Of a stretch of DNA of 64,000 nt, positions 1 through 8,999 are shown piece after piece (the stretch's first letter is position 1; each line of letters starts with the position of its first letter). Location: positions 806,001-870,000 of the forward strand of contig CAVTWL010000004.1 of NCBI GenBank assembly GCA_963738375.1, given 5' to 3'. The notes beneath the pieces were generated by a model. The model was given only the letters and a program-made list of their open reading frames with translations, was not told the DNA's origin and ran no database searches. Made by a program: the position numbers and the translations under genes. The stretch comes from Bog-159 sp963738375. GTDB taxonomy: Bacteria > Acidobacteriota > Terriglobia > Bryobacterales > Bryobacteraceae.

Positions 1-62
1 CCGATCACCACCAGGGCGCCCAGGATATAAACGTTTCTGCGGTTGCCCGTTCCTACTTTCAT
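1..62 (-). CDS. Next gene of the pilus operon, N-terminus only
   Basis: Only the first 20 codons lie in the window. The ATG at 62-60 overlaps the TGA stop of the PilO-like gene by four bases (ATGA), so translation is probably coupled. The visible peptide is a short basic start (MKVGTGNRRN) followed by a hydrophobic stretch (VYILGALVVI) that looks like a membrane anchor. By position it should be another inner-membrane or periplasmic pilus/secretion component such as a PilP-like protein. The sequence alone does not identify it. Confidence 0.5.
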   Translation of the reverse strand, partial: MKVGTGNRRNVYILGALVVI

Positions 63-676
63 ATTGGGTTACCCGGTTGTTCGCGTACAAAAGTATCCAA
101 CTTAATACTGACGCTCAAAAGGTCGCCGGTGTTGGATTGCTGAGGCGCGGCCATGAGGCTTTCGATGATCAGGAAGCGGGGTGACTTATCGAGCAGGTTG
201 ACGAACTTCGTCAGATTCGCATAAGTGCCTTCGTAAGCCGCGCTGATATTCATTTGATAGAGCGTGTCGCTGCCTTCGACGGGATCGAGCTCGTAGGAAA
301 CCGGGCGGGGTTGGATGCCGGCATCGTGGGCCACGCGCTCAAGCTCGGCGAAGATGGTTGAGAACGTGGTGCGGCGGTCCATGGTGTAGTCGGCCAGAAA
401 ACCGTCGCCTTCCTGGCGGGCGCGTTCGGCCTTGGCAACCAGGGTCTTGGTTTTGACGAGGCGCGCCTGCATGCCGGTGAGCTGCTGTTGGAGGTTGGCC
501 TGGTCGCGCGCCAGATCTTCCGCGGAGCCGCCCCAGGGTTTGAAAACCAGCAGCGCGGCGACGATGTTGGCAATCACCAGGAGGGCCAGCGCGGCCCGCA
601 CCAGCACGCGCGGATCCTTGATGTTGAGGTGGGAGCCCGCCAGCAGGCGCGGCGAGACACTAAAGCTTCTGGACAT
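59..676 (-). CDS. pilO: PilO-like type IV pilus inner-membrane protein
   Basis: 205 aa. One membrane segment at about residues 27-47 (ALALLVIANIVAALLVF) follows a short cytoplasmic tail. Next come a coiled-coil-like stretch (about 53-90, rich in Gln, Ala and Lys) and a ferredoxin-fold-like periplasmic part (about 105-195). This is the architecture of PilO, which pairs with PilN in the periplasm to link the cytoplasmic PilM ring to the outer-membrane secretin. The start overlaps the end of pilN by 17 nt, and the stop overlaps the next gene by four. A GspM-type reading is possible because T4P and T2SS components are hard to separate here. The assignment rests on topology and gene order. Confidence 0.75.
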   Translation of the reverse strand: MSRSFSVSPRLLAGSHLNIKDPRVLVRAALALLVIANIVAALLVFKPWGGSAEDLARDQANLQQQLTGMQARLVKTKTLVAKAERARQEGDGFLADYTMDRRTTFSTIFAELERVAHDAGIQPRPVSYELDPVEGSDTLYQMNISAAYEGTYANLTKFVNLLDKSPRFLIIESLMAAPQQSNTGDLLSVSIKLDTFVREQPGNPI

Positions 677-1226
677 AGTTCACACTCACGCGGCAGCGGT
701 AAAGTTTGTCGGTCTGGGTAGGCGGCAACAGACTATGCGAATAGACGGCGCCAAAGCGCGGCGAGCCTTCCAGATTCTTGAGTAAGTCGATAACGGCGGC
801 GGGTGTTTCGGAGCCGACCGTCATATCGAGGGAGATTTGATTCTGGCCCACGACGGAGGGGCGGATGGCCATGATGCGGACGTTGAAAGGAACCACTTTT
901 TCGAGATCGGAGAAGATACGGGTCCAACTGATGCCTTTGCGGTAGAGCAGGGCATTCAGGAACAGGCTGCGTTCGAGCACTTCTGCGTTTTCGGGCTGAC
1001 GCAGAATGGCGTCCTGGCGTGACTGTTCGATGGAGAGCGCATGAATGCTCAAGTTCAGACGAGCGATTTGTTTGCGGGTTTCGGTAACCTGCCCGCTCTC
1101 CAACGTGTTCAGCGAGATGAGGAAGATGAGCAGCAGCACCAGCAGCACGCTTAACGCGCCTGACGCCACTAGAACCGCGCGGTCGCGGCGGAAGGGCTGG
1201 CTGGCGAGATTGATGGGAATTCGCAT
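660..1226 (-). CDS. pilN: PilN-like type IV pilus assembly protein
   Basis: 188 aa. It opens with the conserved PilN-style cytoplasmic motif (MRIPINLASQPFRRDRA), whose INL element binds PilM. A transmembrane helix follows at about residues 19-38, then a coiled coil and a periplasmic alpha/beta domain. It is expected to form a heterodimer with the PilO-like product encoded immediately downstream, with which it overlaps by 17 nt. The start lies 6 nt after the pilM stop, so this is one transcription unit. GspL C-terminal-like proteins share the fold, but a short N-terminal tail directly before the membrane helix fits PilN better. Confidence 0.8.
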   Translation of the reverse strand: MRIPINLASQPFRRDRAVLVASGALSVLLVLLLIFLISLNTLESGQVTETRKQIARLNLSIHALSIEQSRQDAILRQPENAEVLERSLFLNALLYRKGISWTRIFSDLEKVVPFNVRIMAIRPSVVGQNQISLDMTVGSETPAAVIDLLKNLEGSPRFGAVYSHSLLPPTQTDKLYRCRVSVNYVQKL

Positions 1227-1232
1227 ATAGCT

Positions 1233-2120
1233 CTAATTGTCGCGGGCGACAGAGCGGAGATAGCCGAGCAGGCCGGCGTTGGATTCTCCGGGAGTGGTCA
1301 GAGGCGAGCGAACGGGCTCCACTTCTACACCCAGTTCATTTTGAAACTGCTGCCGGGCGGCTTCGGTGCGCTCGCCGAATCCGCAAAGTAGGAGGCGATC
1401 GGCTTTCGCGGCCATGTTGTCTTCGATGAAGACCAGCGTGGGATACAGATCCGCGGCGATCTCGGCGATGTCGTTCGAGTGAACTTCGAGGCAGCGGACC
1501 AACTTCAAACGGCCGTCACGCAGCACCATGACGGTGAGGACGTTGCCAGTGATTTTGGCGACCACAGTGATCCCCTCGTCGGTCACCAGGTTAAGGGCGG
1601 CCAGTGCGGAGGTAGTTACCAGGCCGGGATTCAGACCGGCGGCGCGGAACGGGGCTTCGTAGCGGGACACGACTTCGAGCGGCGTGACGACTACCACGAC
1701 ATCGCACTTCTTGTCCGAAGTGGGCTGCACGAAATAGCTGATGGCCGCGGATTCCACGTCGAAGGGGACGCTTTTCTTGATGCGGAAGCGAATGAGGGAG
1801 ATTTGCTCCTTGGAGTCGGACGGAAAATTGTCGAAATCGAGCACCGCGATGCGCGTGCTGTAGTCAGGCAGGATTAACGCGACATCGCGGCGTTTCCCGG
1901 TTTGGGGCGCAAGAGCCTGAACGGCGAGGTTGAGTTCATCGGGCAGGTTGACGTTGTCCTTGAGCGGGGTGATGGAGAGCACCCCGGGTTTCAAGGGTTG
2001 GAAATCGAGTTCGGTTTTGCCTGCCAGACGCGCGACAGCGATGCCGGCTTCAGAGATCTCGAAAGCCATGGAAGGCGGCGGCTCCCGCAGAATGGCGGCG
2101 ATGGGGGCGGGAATTTGCAT
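1233..2120 (-). CDS. pilM: PilM-like actin-fold pilus assembly protein
   Basis: 295 aa, no signal peptide. The protein has the alternating strand/helix pattern of the actin/hexokinase-fold PilM family. Early elements include MAFEISEAGIAVARL and VALILPDYSTRIAVLDF, and RFRIKKSVPFDVESA matches the conserved region in which PilM proteins recognise the PilN tail. It is somewhat shorter than the roughly 350 aa usual for PilM. It sits between pilB and pilN, separated from the pilB stop by a single base. It should form the cytoplasmic ring that couples the ATPase to PilN/PilO. ATP binding cannot be confirmed by eye because the phosphate loops are weak. Confidence 0.8.
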   Translation of the reverse strand: MQIPAPIAAILREPPPSMAFEISEAGIAVARLAGKTELDFQPLKPGVLSITPLKDNVNLPDELNLAVQALAPQTGKRRDVALILPDYSTRIAVLDFDNFPSDSKEQISLIRFRIKKSVPFDVESAAISYFVQPTSDKKCDVVVVVTPLEVVSRYEAPFRAAGLNPGLVTTSALAALNLVTDEGITVVAKITGNVLTVMVLRDGRLKLVRCLEVHSNDIAEIAADLYPTLVFIEDNMAAKADRLLLCGFGERTEAARQQFQNELGVEVEPVRSPLTTPGESNAGLLGYLRSVARDN

Positions 2121-2121
2121 A

Positions 2122-3760
2122 TTAGCCTTCGATGAAGGTGACCTTGTTGATCTCTTTAAGAGTGCTGATGCCTTTGCGCACTTTGTCGACGGCCGATTCG
2201 CGCAGGAAGGTCATGCCCTCTTCTCGCGCCAGGCGCTTGATTTCGGAAGTGGGTCGCTTGTCGAGAATCATTTCGCGGATTTTGTCGGTCAGGTCGAGCA
2301 GTTCGTGAATCGCGGTGCGGCCGCGGAAGCCGGTGCCCCCGCATTCGAAGCAGCCGCCGCCTTCCATGAGCTGGATGTCGCTCCACTCCGCCGGATCCAG
2401 GCCAGACTCGACCAGCAGGGCGGTGCGGATCTCCTCGGTTTCGAATTGCATGGGCCGGCGGCAGTATTCGCAGATGACGCGGACCAGGCGCTGGGCCAGG
2501 ATGCAGTTGAGGGCGGAGACGAAATTGTAGGCTTCGACGCCCATGTTGAGGAAGCGGCCGAGCACGTCGAGCACATTGTTGGCGTGGACGGTGGTGAAGA
2601 CCAGGTGGCCGGTGAGAGCGGAGTTGATGGCGATCTGGGCGGTTTCCTGGTCGCGAATTTCGCCGACCATGATCTTGTCGGGGTCGTGACGCAGGATGGA
2701 ACGCAAGCCGCGGGCGAAGGTGAGGCCTTTTTTCTCGTTGACGGGGATCTGGGTGATGCCCTTGAGCTGATATTCGACGGGGTCTTCGATGGTGATGATC
2801 TTGTCTTCGTCGTTCTTGATTTCGCTGAGGGCGGCGTAGAGAGTGGTGGTTTTGCCCGAGCCGGTGGGGCCGGTGACCAGCACCATGCCGTAGGGCTCGG
2901 TGATATAGCGGCGGAATTTGACCAGATCGTGTTCGGAGAAGCCGACGACGTCGAGCGAGAGCTTGGCGAACTTCTCGCTCATGGACTCTTTATCGAGGAC
3001 GCGGAGCACGGCGTCTTCCCCATGGATGGTGGGCATGATGGAGACGCGGAAATCGATGAGGCGGCCTTTGTAGCGAACCCGGAAGCGGCCGTCCTGAGGC
3101 ACGCGGCGCTCGGCGATATCGAGTTCGCTCATGACCTTGATACGCGAAAGGATGGTGGAATGCCAGTCCTTGGCGATCGGCGGCATGGCGTAGTGTAGGA
3201 CGCCGTCGATGCGGTACTTGATGGCCACTTCCTGGTCGCGGGATTCGATGTGAATATCGCTGGCGCGGCGTTCGAGGGCGTTGAAGATGGTGGTATCGAC
3301 CAGCTTGATGACCGGCGCGATGTCGCTATCGATGGCGGTGAGCTTATCGATAGAGAGGGTTTCGTCGGGTTTTCCTCGTCGACGACGACGTCAAGGGTGA
3401 AGCCTTCGGTGACTTCTTCGAGAACGCGCTGGGACTGCTCGGTCTTCTTGAGCAGGTCGGAGATCTGGGAAAGGGTGGCGACTTTGACGCGCAGCTTCTT
3501 GTTCAGCAGCAGCGCCAATTCGTCGATCAGGTTGAGGTTGCGCGGGTCGGCGAGGGCGATATCGAGCGTTCCGTTCTGAGCCTGCATGGGGACGAAGTTG
3601 TAGCGGAACATCAGATCCACGGGGATGGACCGGAAGAGGTCGTGATCGATGGAGCCTCGCGCAGGTCGACGAATTCGCAGCGATAGCGGGCAGCGACGGC
3701 CTGGGCCTGGGCCTGTTCGCCGGTCGGGTCGGTCAATCTTGGTCGGTCGGTGGTCGCCAT
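2122..3760 (-). CDS. pilB: PilB/GspE assembly ATPase, reading frame broken twice
   Basis: Pilus/secretion extension ATPase read in three successive frames. The start is ATG 3760 (MATTDRPRLTDPTG), which runs to about 3655; the frame then changes (DLFRSIPVDLMFRYNF onward) and changes again near 3367, after which the frame stays open to the TAA at 2122. Both changes fit one missing base. Restoring both gives 546 aa, the normal family length. The core is intact: Walker A GPTGSGKTTTL, Asp box, Walker B HDPDKIMVGEIRD, His box, and the CxxC pairs CEYC and CFEC of the zinc-binding C-terminal region. The gene lies 5 nt after pilC and 1 nt before pilM. If the breaks are real, only a truncated C-terminal ATPase could be made. 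Sequence error is at least as likely. Confidence 0.85.
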
Positions 3761-3765
3761 AACGG

Positions 3766-4974
3766 TTACCTGATGGTGTCCGCCAGGGAGAAGATCGGCA
3801 GGTAGAGCGCGATCAGCACAAACGCGACGAAGCAGCCCATGAAAATCATGATGGCCGGTTCGATCAGGGAGAGGGCGGCCGCCATGCGGGTGTTCACATC
3901 TTCTTCGTAGAATTCGGCCACGCTGGTGAGCATGGTCGGCAGCGCGCCGGTGGATTCGCCCACTTCAATCATATCGATGGACAGGGGCGGAAAGATACCT
4001 GTGGTCTTGAGCGAAGCGGAGAGCGGTTGGCCTTCGCGCACCATTTTGCCCGCTTTATCGAGCGAGCGGCGGAGCAGGGGGGTGCCAAGGGAGTCGGCGG
4101 CGGTTTCCAAGCCTTGGACTAGCGGAATACCGCCGGTGAGGAGCGTCGAAAGGACGCGGGAAAACTGGGCCACCTGATATTTCAGCCAGATATCGCCGAG
4201 GAGCGGGACTTTCATCTTGACGGTGTCGATTTTGGTGCGAGCGGAATCCTTCTTGGCCCAGAAGCGGTAGAGGAAGATAAGACCCACGATGGCAGCAAAG
4301 ACCAGCAGAATGTAAGTGCGGGCGGTGGTGCCGATGGCAATCAGGATAACCGTCACCTTGGGAAGCTGCGCCTGCATGCTGGTGTATAGCGCGGCAAAGT
4401 TAGGGACCACGTAGGTGACCAGGAAGACCATCAGGAGAAGGGTGAGTAAGATCAGTACCGAAGGGTACATCAACGAGACCAGCACCTTCTTCCTTACCGC
4501 CAGCGACATTTTTTGGTAGGTGATGAAGCGGTCGAGGACTTCGCCAAGGCTACCGCTCTTTTCACCGGCCATGACGGTGGTGACGTAGATTTTGGGGAAG
4601 ATCCCTTGCATGCGAAAGGCGTCGGAGAGCAGCGTACCGTTGCGGACTTCGTCGCGGACGGATTTGACGTAGGGGCCGAGTTTGGGATCGGTGAGGCGAT
4701 CGGCGAGCAGGTCAAGGGCTTTGAGGATGGGCAGACCGGCGCGAATGAGGGTGACGAATTGCTGGTTGAAGATGAGGAACTTCTCGAGATTCAGCTTTTT
4801 GCGCTTGGAGAAGCCCACGATGCCGCCGGACAGGGCACCCTTGATCTTAATGGAGTAAATGAGAAAGCCCTGCTGGGTGTAGCGCTCGCGCAGTTCCTTT
4901 TCGGAGCCGGCATTGGCTACCTGCTGGTGGATCTGGCCGCGGGTATCGGCGTATTTGAGCAGGAATTCAGCCAT
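3766..4974 (-). CDS. pilC: PilC/GspF inner-membrane platform protein
   Basis: 402 aa, the usual length for PilC/GspF. Two homologous T2SSF domains are visible: FLIFNQQFVTLIRAGLPILKA near residue 65 and FSRVLSTLLTGGIPLVQGLE near residue 270. Three hydrophobic helices lie at about 170-195, 210-235 and 375-397. The protein is the membrane platform that works with the PilB motor to move pilins or pseudopilins. Its ATG shares one base with the TAA stop of the lolA gene (TAATG), and pilB starts 5 nt downstream, which argues for translational coupling. T4P and T2SS versions cannot be told apart on this alone. Confidence 0.92.
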   Translation of the reverse strand: MAEFLLKYADTRGQIHQQVANAGSEKELRERYTQQGFLIYSIKIKGALSGGIVGFSKRKKLNLEKFLIFNQQFVTLIRAGLPILKALDLLADRLTDPKLGPYVKSVRDEVRNGTLLSDAFRMQGIFPKIYVTTVMAGEKSGSLGEVLDRFITYQKMSLAVRKKVLVSLMYPSVLILLTLLLMVFLVTYVVPNFAALYTSMQAQLPKVTVILIAIGTTARTYILLVFAAIVGLIFLYRFWAKKDSARTKIDTVKMKVPLLGDIWLKYQVAQFSRVLSTLLTGGIPLVQGLETAADSLGTPLLRRSLDKAGKMVREGQPLSASLKTTGIFPPLSIDMIEVGESTGALPTMLTSVAEFYEEDVNTRMAAALSLIEPAIMIFMGCFVAFVLIALYLPIFSLADTIR

Positions 4975-5606
4975 TACTGGGCGGTCTCCACGAGGGCCGC
5001 TCCGGGCGGCATGGTGAATTGAAAGAGCTTGGCTTCGAGGGTGGGGTTTAACTTTTCCTGGTCGAAATCGAACTCCAGGATGGATTGGTCAAAGCCCGTG
5101 ACCTTAACATGGCGGATTACATTGTCGGGTCCGACTACGAATTCGACTTTGGTATACGGGAGGCTGTCGGTCTTAGGGTCGGCGGTGATTTGAATGCCGT
5201 TCGCGACGGGGGCGCTGGCGATGTTGCGGAACTCCTTATCAAAGTGTAGTTTACCAAGGAGAAATGCAAGTGGAGCTCGCATGTCGTCGCTCTCTTTGAT
5301 CTTCATCTTTTCGACCTGATGATTGCTGGGGGTATAGAGCCAGAGGAATTTGCCGTCGGATACGAAGAGTTTGCCTTCAGGTGAGGTGTAGTTCCACCGC
5401 ATCCGGCCGGGCTTGCGCAGCGTGAGGGTGCCGGCTTCCGCGCGCCGGGGCTGGCCTGGTGCTGTATATGATTCATGAAACAAGACTTGCAGAGTTTCGG
5501 CGTGATTGTAGCGGGCTTCGACGGCCTTCAACATGGGGCCGATATCGGGCGTCGCGGCACCCAGAGACACCGCCAGCAGGCACAACAGTATCCGTACACA
5601 GCTCAC
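4974..5606 (-). CDS. lolA: LolA-like lipoprotein carrier
   Basis: 210 aa starting at GTG 5606, with a cleavable signal peptide (MSCVRILLCLLAVSLGAATP). The body has the LolA/LolB beta-barrel pattern: YNHAETLQVLFHESY, then the strand region GTLTLRKPGRMRWNY, then LFVSDGKFLWLYTP and a C-terminal half with VEFVVGPDNVIRHVKV. LolA carries lipoproteins through the periplasm to the outer membrane. Here the gene is the first of the pilus operon and is fused to pilC by a TAATG junction. A dedicated role in delivering a pilotin or another pilus lipoprotein is a reasonable inference. No Shine-Dalgarno is obvious before the GTG, so the start is slightly uncertain. Confidence 0.85.
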   Translation of the reverse strand: MSCVRILLCLLAVSLGAATPDIGPMLKAVEARYNHAETLQVLFHESYTAPGQPRRAEAGTLTLRKPGRMRWNYTSPEGKLFVSDGKFLWLYTPSNHQVEKMKIKESDDMRAPLAFLLGKLHFDKEFRNIASAPVANGIQITADPKTDSLPYTKVEFVVGPDNVIRHVKVTGFDQSILEFDFDQEKLNPTLEAKLFQFTMPPGAALVETAQ

Positions 5607-5660
5607 AAAGAGGTTGACGCAGATAGACCGTGGAACGTGGAGGTTAGGGCGAAATTGGCA

Positions 5661-8600
5661 TTACCGGATCACAAATCCGTTGGGCAGAACGGCTTCCTCC
5701 GTCCCGGTGGTGACGACGATGGTTATCGGGTTGGCCGCGACACTCGCTGCGATGCTAAGCTCGACGCTCAGGGTGGTCTGGTTCAAGACCACCATATTGG
5801 ATGGCGCAATCCCCGGGGGTAGCGCGATCTGGGAAGCCCCTTGCGCGAAGTGGGTGTTCGCGCCGGTGAGCGTAACCGTAACGGCTTGGCCGTGCTCAAC
5901 GCTGTTGGGTGACGCCGAGGCGATCAGCGGCGTGCCGGCGGGCAGCAGCCGATTCAACAAGCCCGCCACGAGCAACACCGCCATCTGGCCGCGGCTCAGC
6001 GTCTCCCCGGGACAGTAAAGTCCTCCACCGCACCCTCCTGTGATGCCGGCCTGCGCCATTTTTTGCACGAACGGAAAATACGGACTGGATGCGGCAACAT
6101 CCGAAAAAAACGCCGTCGACGGATAAGTGTAAGGTGTTCCGTTATATCGCGATGCGACGATAAGAGCTGCCATTTCCGCGCGCGTCACAGAGTCGTTTGG
6201 GCAATAAGAGGTGGCCGCGCAGCCGTTGGTAATGCCCAAATCTTTGAGCTTCTGAATGAAGATGAAGTAGGGACTGCTCGCCGGAACGTCGGTGAAGTAG
6301 GGTGTCTCGGTATACGCGAAGCCGTTACCCGCTTCTATGGCCGCTACTAGGAAAACGGCCATCTCTCCGCGGGTGGTATTGGAGTCGGGACAATAATCGG
6401 GCGGATTGCTGGAACAGCCGCCGGTAATGCCCGCCTGTTCCAGGATATCGGCGAAATCGAAGTAATACGCGGTCGGCGGCACGTCGCTGAAAACCTCGCT
6501 GGTAGCGCGCTGGGTAACGACGACGGTCTGTCCGGCTGCCGATATGGCGCCCGTGCGGATGGCGGCTGAGGTATTGGCGGTGACAGTGAAGCCAATCGAT
6601 CCGTTGCCGATGGCGCTGACGGGGGCGGGGAGGTTGACGAAGCCGTTTCCGGACGCTATCCAGGCGCAGTTTGCGGTGCCGGTAACCGTGATCGCTGGGC
6701 CGGATTGAGCGCTGGCATCGAGATCGATGCTAGCCGGGCTAAGCGTGCCGCATTGTGCGGCAAAATTCAGTGTCTGGCTGGCGGTTAAATTAAGCTCTGT
6801 GCTGATTGGGTTGAAGGTGTAACCGGTGAGGGAGGGAGTCAGGGTGTAAGACCCAGCGGCTGCGACGGGCATGCTGAAACTGCCGGCGGAGTCGGTGGTC
6901 GCAGTGCCGGACTGGACGCCCGCGAGGGTCATCGTCACGCCGGGAACGGGGTAGCCGGACAGAGTCACTTGACCGGAAATGGTGAAGCCGGCCGTGAAAT
7001 CGGCGGTTGTTTGACTCGCCGCCAAGGCGCTGAAGGCGAGGCTGGACGGCGTGAAAGAATAGCCGGCTAAGGACGGGGTCACGCTGTAATTACCAGCGGC
7101 CGGAACAGTGAAAGAGTAGGCGCCTTGCGCCGTGGTGGTGACGGACCCGGTCTGCGACCCGCCCAGTGTTATCGCCACGCCGGATACCGCATTTCCCTGA
7201 TTGGTGACCCGGCCGGAGATTACGTACAGTGCGACCGGGATACTGGCGGCGAAGCTGGCGACTGCATTGACGGTTAAGTCATTGAAGGTCAGGCTGGAAG
7301 GATTGAAAGTATAAGTGCCGGATGAGGGAGTGATGGTATAGCTCCCGCCGGTGGGCAGGGTAAGACTGTAGTTGCCGTTGAGGTCGGTGTTAGCGGTAGC
7401 GCTCAGCGACCCGGATACAGTGATGGCGATGCCGCTGAGCGCGGCCCCCGCCAGTGTGATCCGGCCCGATATGACATTGGTATTCAGGAGGAAGTTTGCG
7501 ATTTGATTGGAGTTGACTCTGGTGAAGGTGTCGCTGATTGGGGTGAAACTGTCGGTGGATGAAGACGGGGTTACGGAGTAGTTACCGCCGCCGGTGACGG
7601 CGAAGCTGTAGTTTCCGGCACCCGATGTAGTAGCGGTGATGTTCTGGTCGCCTGTTAATACGATAGTTATGCCATTGATGCCGGAACCGGACGCGGTGAC
7701 CTGTCCGGAAATGGCGAATTGCGGGAGTTGGTACAAGAATGCGCTTCCATCACGCGGCGTTCCGCCGCAGCAGGCGGTGCCATAGAGCGTTCCGCCGGGG
7801 CCTGCCAACATTCCTGGGATGGGCCATCCTCCGTTGCTGAGGCCCGTGAAGTTGTAGAGGACCGCCTCGGTCCACGTGCCGGCCGAGGAAGGCGGCGTCA
7901 GAGAGAAGATGACGCCGGCGTTGGATGCTCCGCCGTATTCGGTGTTGCCATAGAGTACGCCGCCTGGACCGACGACCAACGCGGCCGTCGGAATACCGCC
8001 GTCGGTGAGGCCGGTGAAACTGTAGAGGACCGATTCTGTCCATGGCTGACCGGCGCTGGTTGGTGGAGCGAGCGCAAACGCTACACCGCGGCCTGCGGCG
8101 CCTCCTCCCTGGGTAGTGCCGTAAATCACGCCCGAGGCATCGAATACGACTCCGGCAAGCGGCCATGCTCCGTTTGCGCCGGTGAAGGTGAGCAGCGTGG
8201 ATTGAGTCCATGTGCCCGCGGAACTGCCAGGAGGCGTCAAACAGAAGATGGCTCCGTAGTCGGCAGCCCCCCCATAGGTAGCGGTCCCATAGAGGGTTCC
8301 GTTCGCGCCGAGGCTGAGCACCGCTGATGGCGTCGCGCCGTCAATCGGGCCGGTGAAACTATAGAGAACGGTTTGGCTCCAAGGCAGGCCTTGTGATGTG
8401 GGGGGAGTCAGTGAAAAGATTGTTCCCTCACCGTAGCCCTCGAAGCCGGCTATGCCGCCCGCCGATGCGGTGCCATACAGGATGCCATCAGTGCCGATGA
8501 TGACACCCGCCAATGGATTGGCGCCGTCAGCGCCCCCGCTGAAGCTGAATATGACCGATTCAGTCCAGGCGCCGCCGGATGTCAAGGGAGGCGTTAACGA

Positions 8601-8999
8601 GAAGACCGTGCCCGCATTGGCTGCGCCGCCCGCGGACGTAGTTCCATAGATCGTCCCATTGCCGGCGACCGCAAGAGGGCCGTAATACGGTGTTGCGCCG
8701 TCGCTGCCACCCGCGAAACTGTAAAGCACCGTTTCGGTCCAGGCGCCACCGGTAACGGCCGGCGGCGTCAAGGAGTAGACCGTGCCAAAATTCGCGGTTC
8801 CCCCGTAGCTGGTCGCGCCGTACAAGATGCCTCCTGGGCCTGCCGCGAGTCCGGAGTAGGGGTTCGCGCCATCCGGCGCGCCGGCAAACGCGTGAAGCGG
8901 CGTTAGACCTGGGGCAGGGAATTGCGCGGAGGCGCAGGGCAGTAACACCGCGAATGATAAGGCAATTGCGGACCATCGGAATTCGATTCGCGATGTCAA
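5661..8999 (-). CDS. Secreted GloVer-repeat protein with C-terminal SLH domains
   Basis: 1112 aa from TTG 8999, chosen because GGAGGA lies about 7 nt upstream and a signal peptide follows directly (IEFRWSAIALSFAVLLPCASA). Domain order: seven repeats of about 57 aa, each with an LYG(T/N)..GG core and SLTPP ending, resembling TIGR03803 GloVer repeats (about residues 30-440); four Ig-like carboxypeptidase-regulatory repeats starting ISG(Q/R)(V/I)T (about 440-740); a BACON-like domain ending VVVTQRA; three S-layer-homology repeats (FSDVPPTAYYFDF, YFTDVPASSPYF, FFSDVAASSPYF; about 840-1020); and an IPT/TIG-like tail. SLH domains normally bind cell-wall polymers, so this is probably a surface-anchored structural or adhesive protein. 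It is divergent from the FN3 gene at 9389. Its substrate is unknown. Confidence 0.85.
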   Translation of the reverse strand: MTSRIEFRWSAIALSFAVLLPCASAQFPAPGLTPLHAFAGAPDGANPYSGLAAGPGGILYGATSYGGTANFGTVYSLTPPAVTGGAWTETVLYSFAGGSDGATPYYGPLAVAGNGTIYGTTSAGGAANAGTVFSLTPPLTSGGAWTESVIFSFSGGADGANPLAGVIIGTDGILYGTASAGGIAGFEGYGEGTIFSLTPPTSQGLPWSQTVLYSFTGPIDGATPSAVLSLGANGTLYGTATYGGAADYGAIFCLTPPGSSAGTWTQSTLLTFTGANGAWPLAGVVFDASGVIYGTTQGGGAAGRGVAFALAPPTSAGQPWTESVLYSFTGLTDGGIPTAALVVGPGGVLYGNTEYGGASNAGVIFSLTPPSSAGTWTEAVLYNFTGLSNGGWPIPGMLAGPGGTLYGTACCGGTPRDGSAFLYQLPQFAISGQVTASGSGINGITIVLTGDQNITATTSGAGNYSFAVTGGGNYSVTPSSSTDSFTPISDTFTRVNSNQIANFLLNTNVISGRITLAGAALSGIAITVSGSLSATANTDLNGNYSLTLPTGGSYTITPSSGTYTFNPSSLTFNDLTVNAVASFAASIPVALYVISGRVTNQGNAVSGVAITLGGSQTGSVTTTAQGAYSFTVPAAGNYSVTPSLAGYSFTPSSLAFSALAASQTTADFTAGFTISGQVTLSGYPVPGVTMTLAGVQSGTATTDSAGSFSMPVAAAGSYTLTPSLTGYTFNPISTELNLTASQTLNFAAQCGTLSPASIDLDASAQSGPAITVTGTANCAWIASGNGFVNLPAPVSAIGNGSIGFTVTANTSAAIRTGAISAAGQTVVVTQRATSEVFSDVPPTAYYFDFADILEQAGITGGCSSNPPDYCPDSNTTRGEMAVFLVAAIEAGNGFAYTETPYFTDVPASSPYFIFIQKLKDLGITNGCAATSYCPNDSVTRAEMAALIVASRYNGTPYTYPSTAFFSDVAASSPYFPFVQKMAQAGITGGCGGGLYCPGETLSRGQMAVLLVAGLLNRLLPAGTPLIASASPNSVEHGQAVTVTLTGANTHFAQGASQIALPPGIAPSNMVVLNQTTLSVELSIAASVAANPITIVVTTGTEEAVLPNGFVIR

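Noticed and set aside
1930..3198. Long plus-strand ORF (422 codons) opposite pilB/pilM
   Set aside because: It is the complement of well-conserved ATPase sequence. Its composition is typical of antisense frames in GC-rich genes and it shows no motif.
3360..3375. Programmed ribosomal frameshift in pilB
   Set aside because: The zero-frame codons GAG GAA AAC CCG contain no X XXY YYZ slippery heptamer, and a second unrelated break occurs in the same gene, so missing bases are the simpler reading.
6000..8900. Regular repeats considered as a CRISPR array
   Set aside because: The periodicity is about 170 nt, coding and degenerate, explained by the GloVer and Ig-like protein repeats. There are no short identical repeats with unique spacers anywhere in the window.
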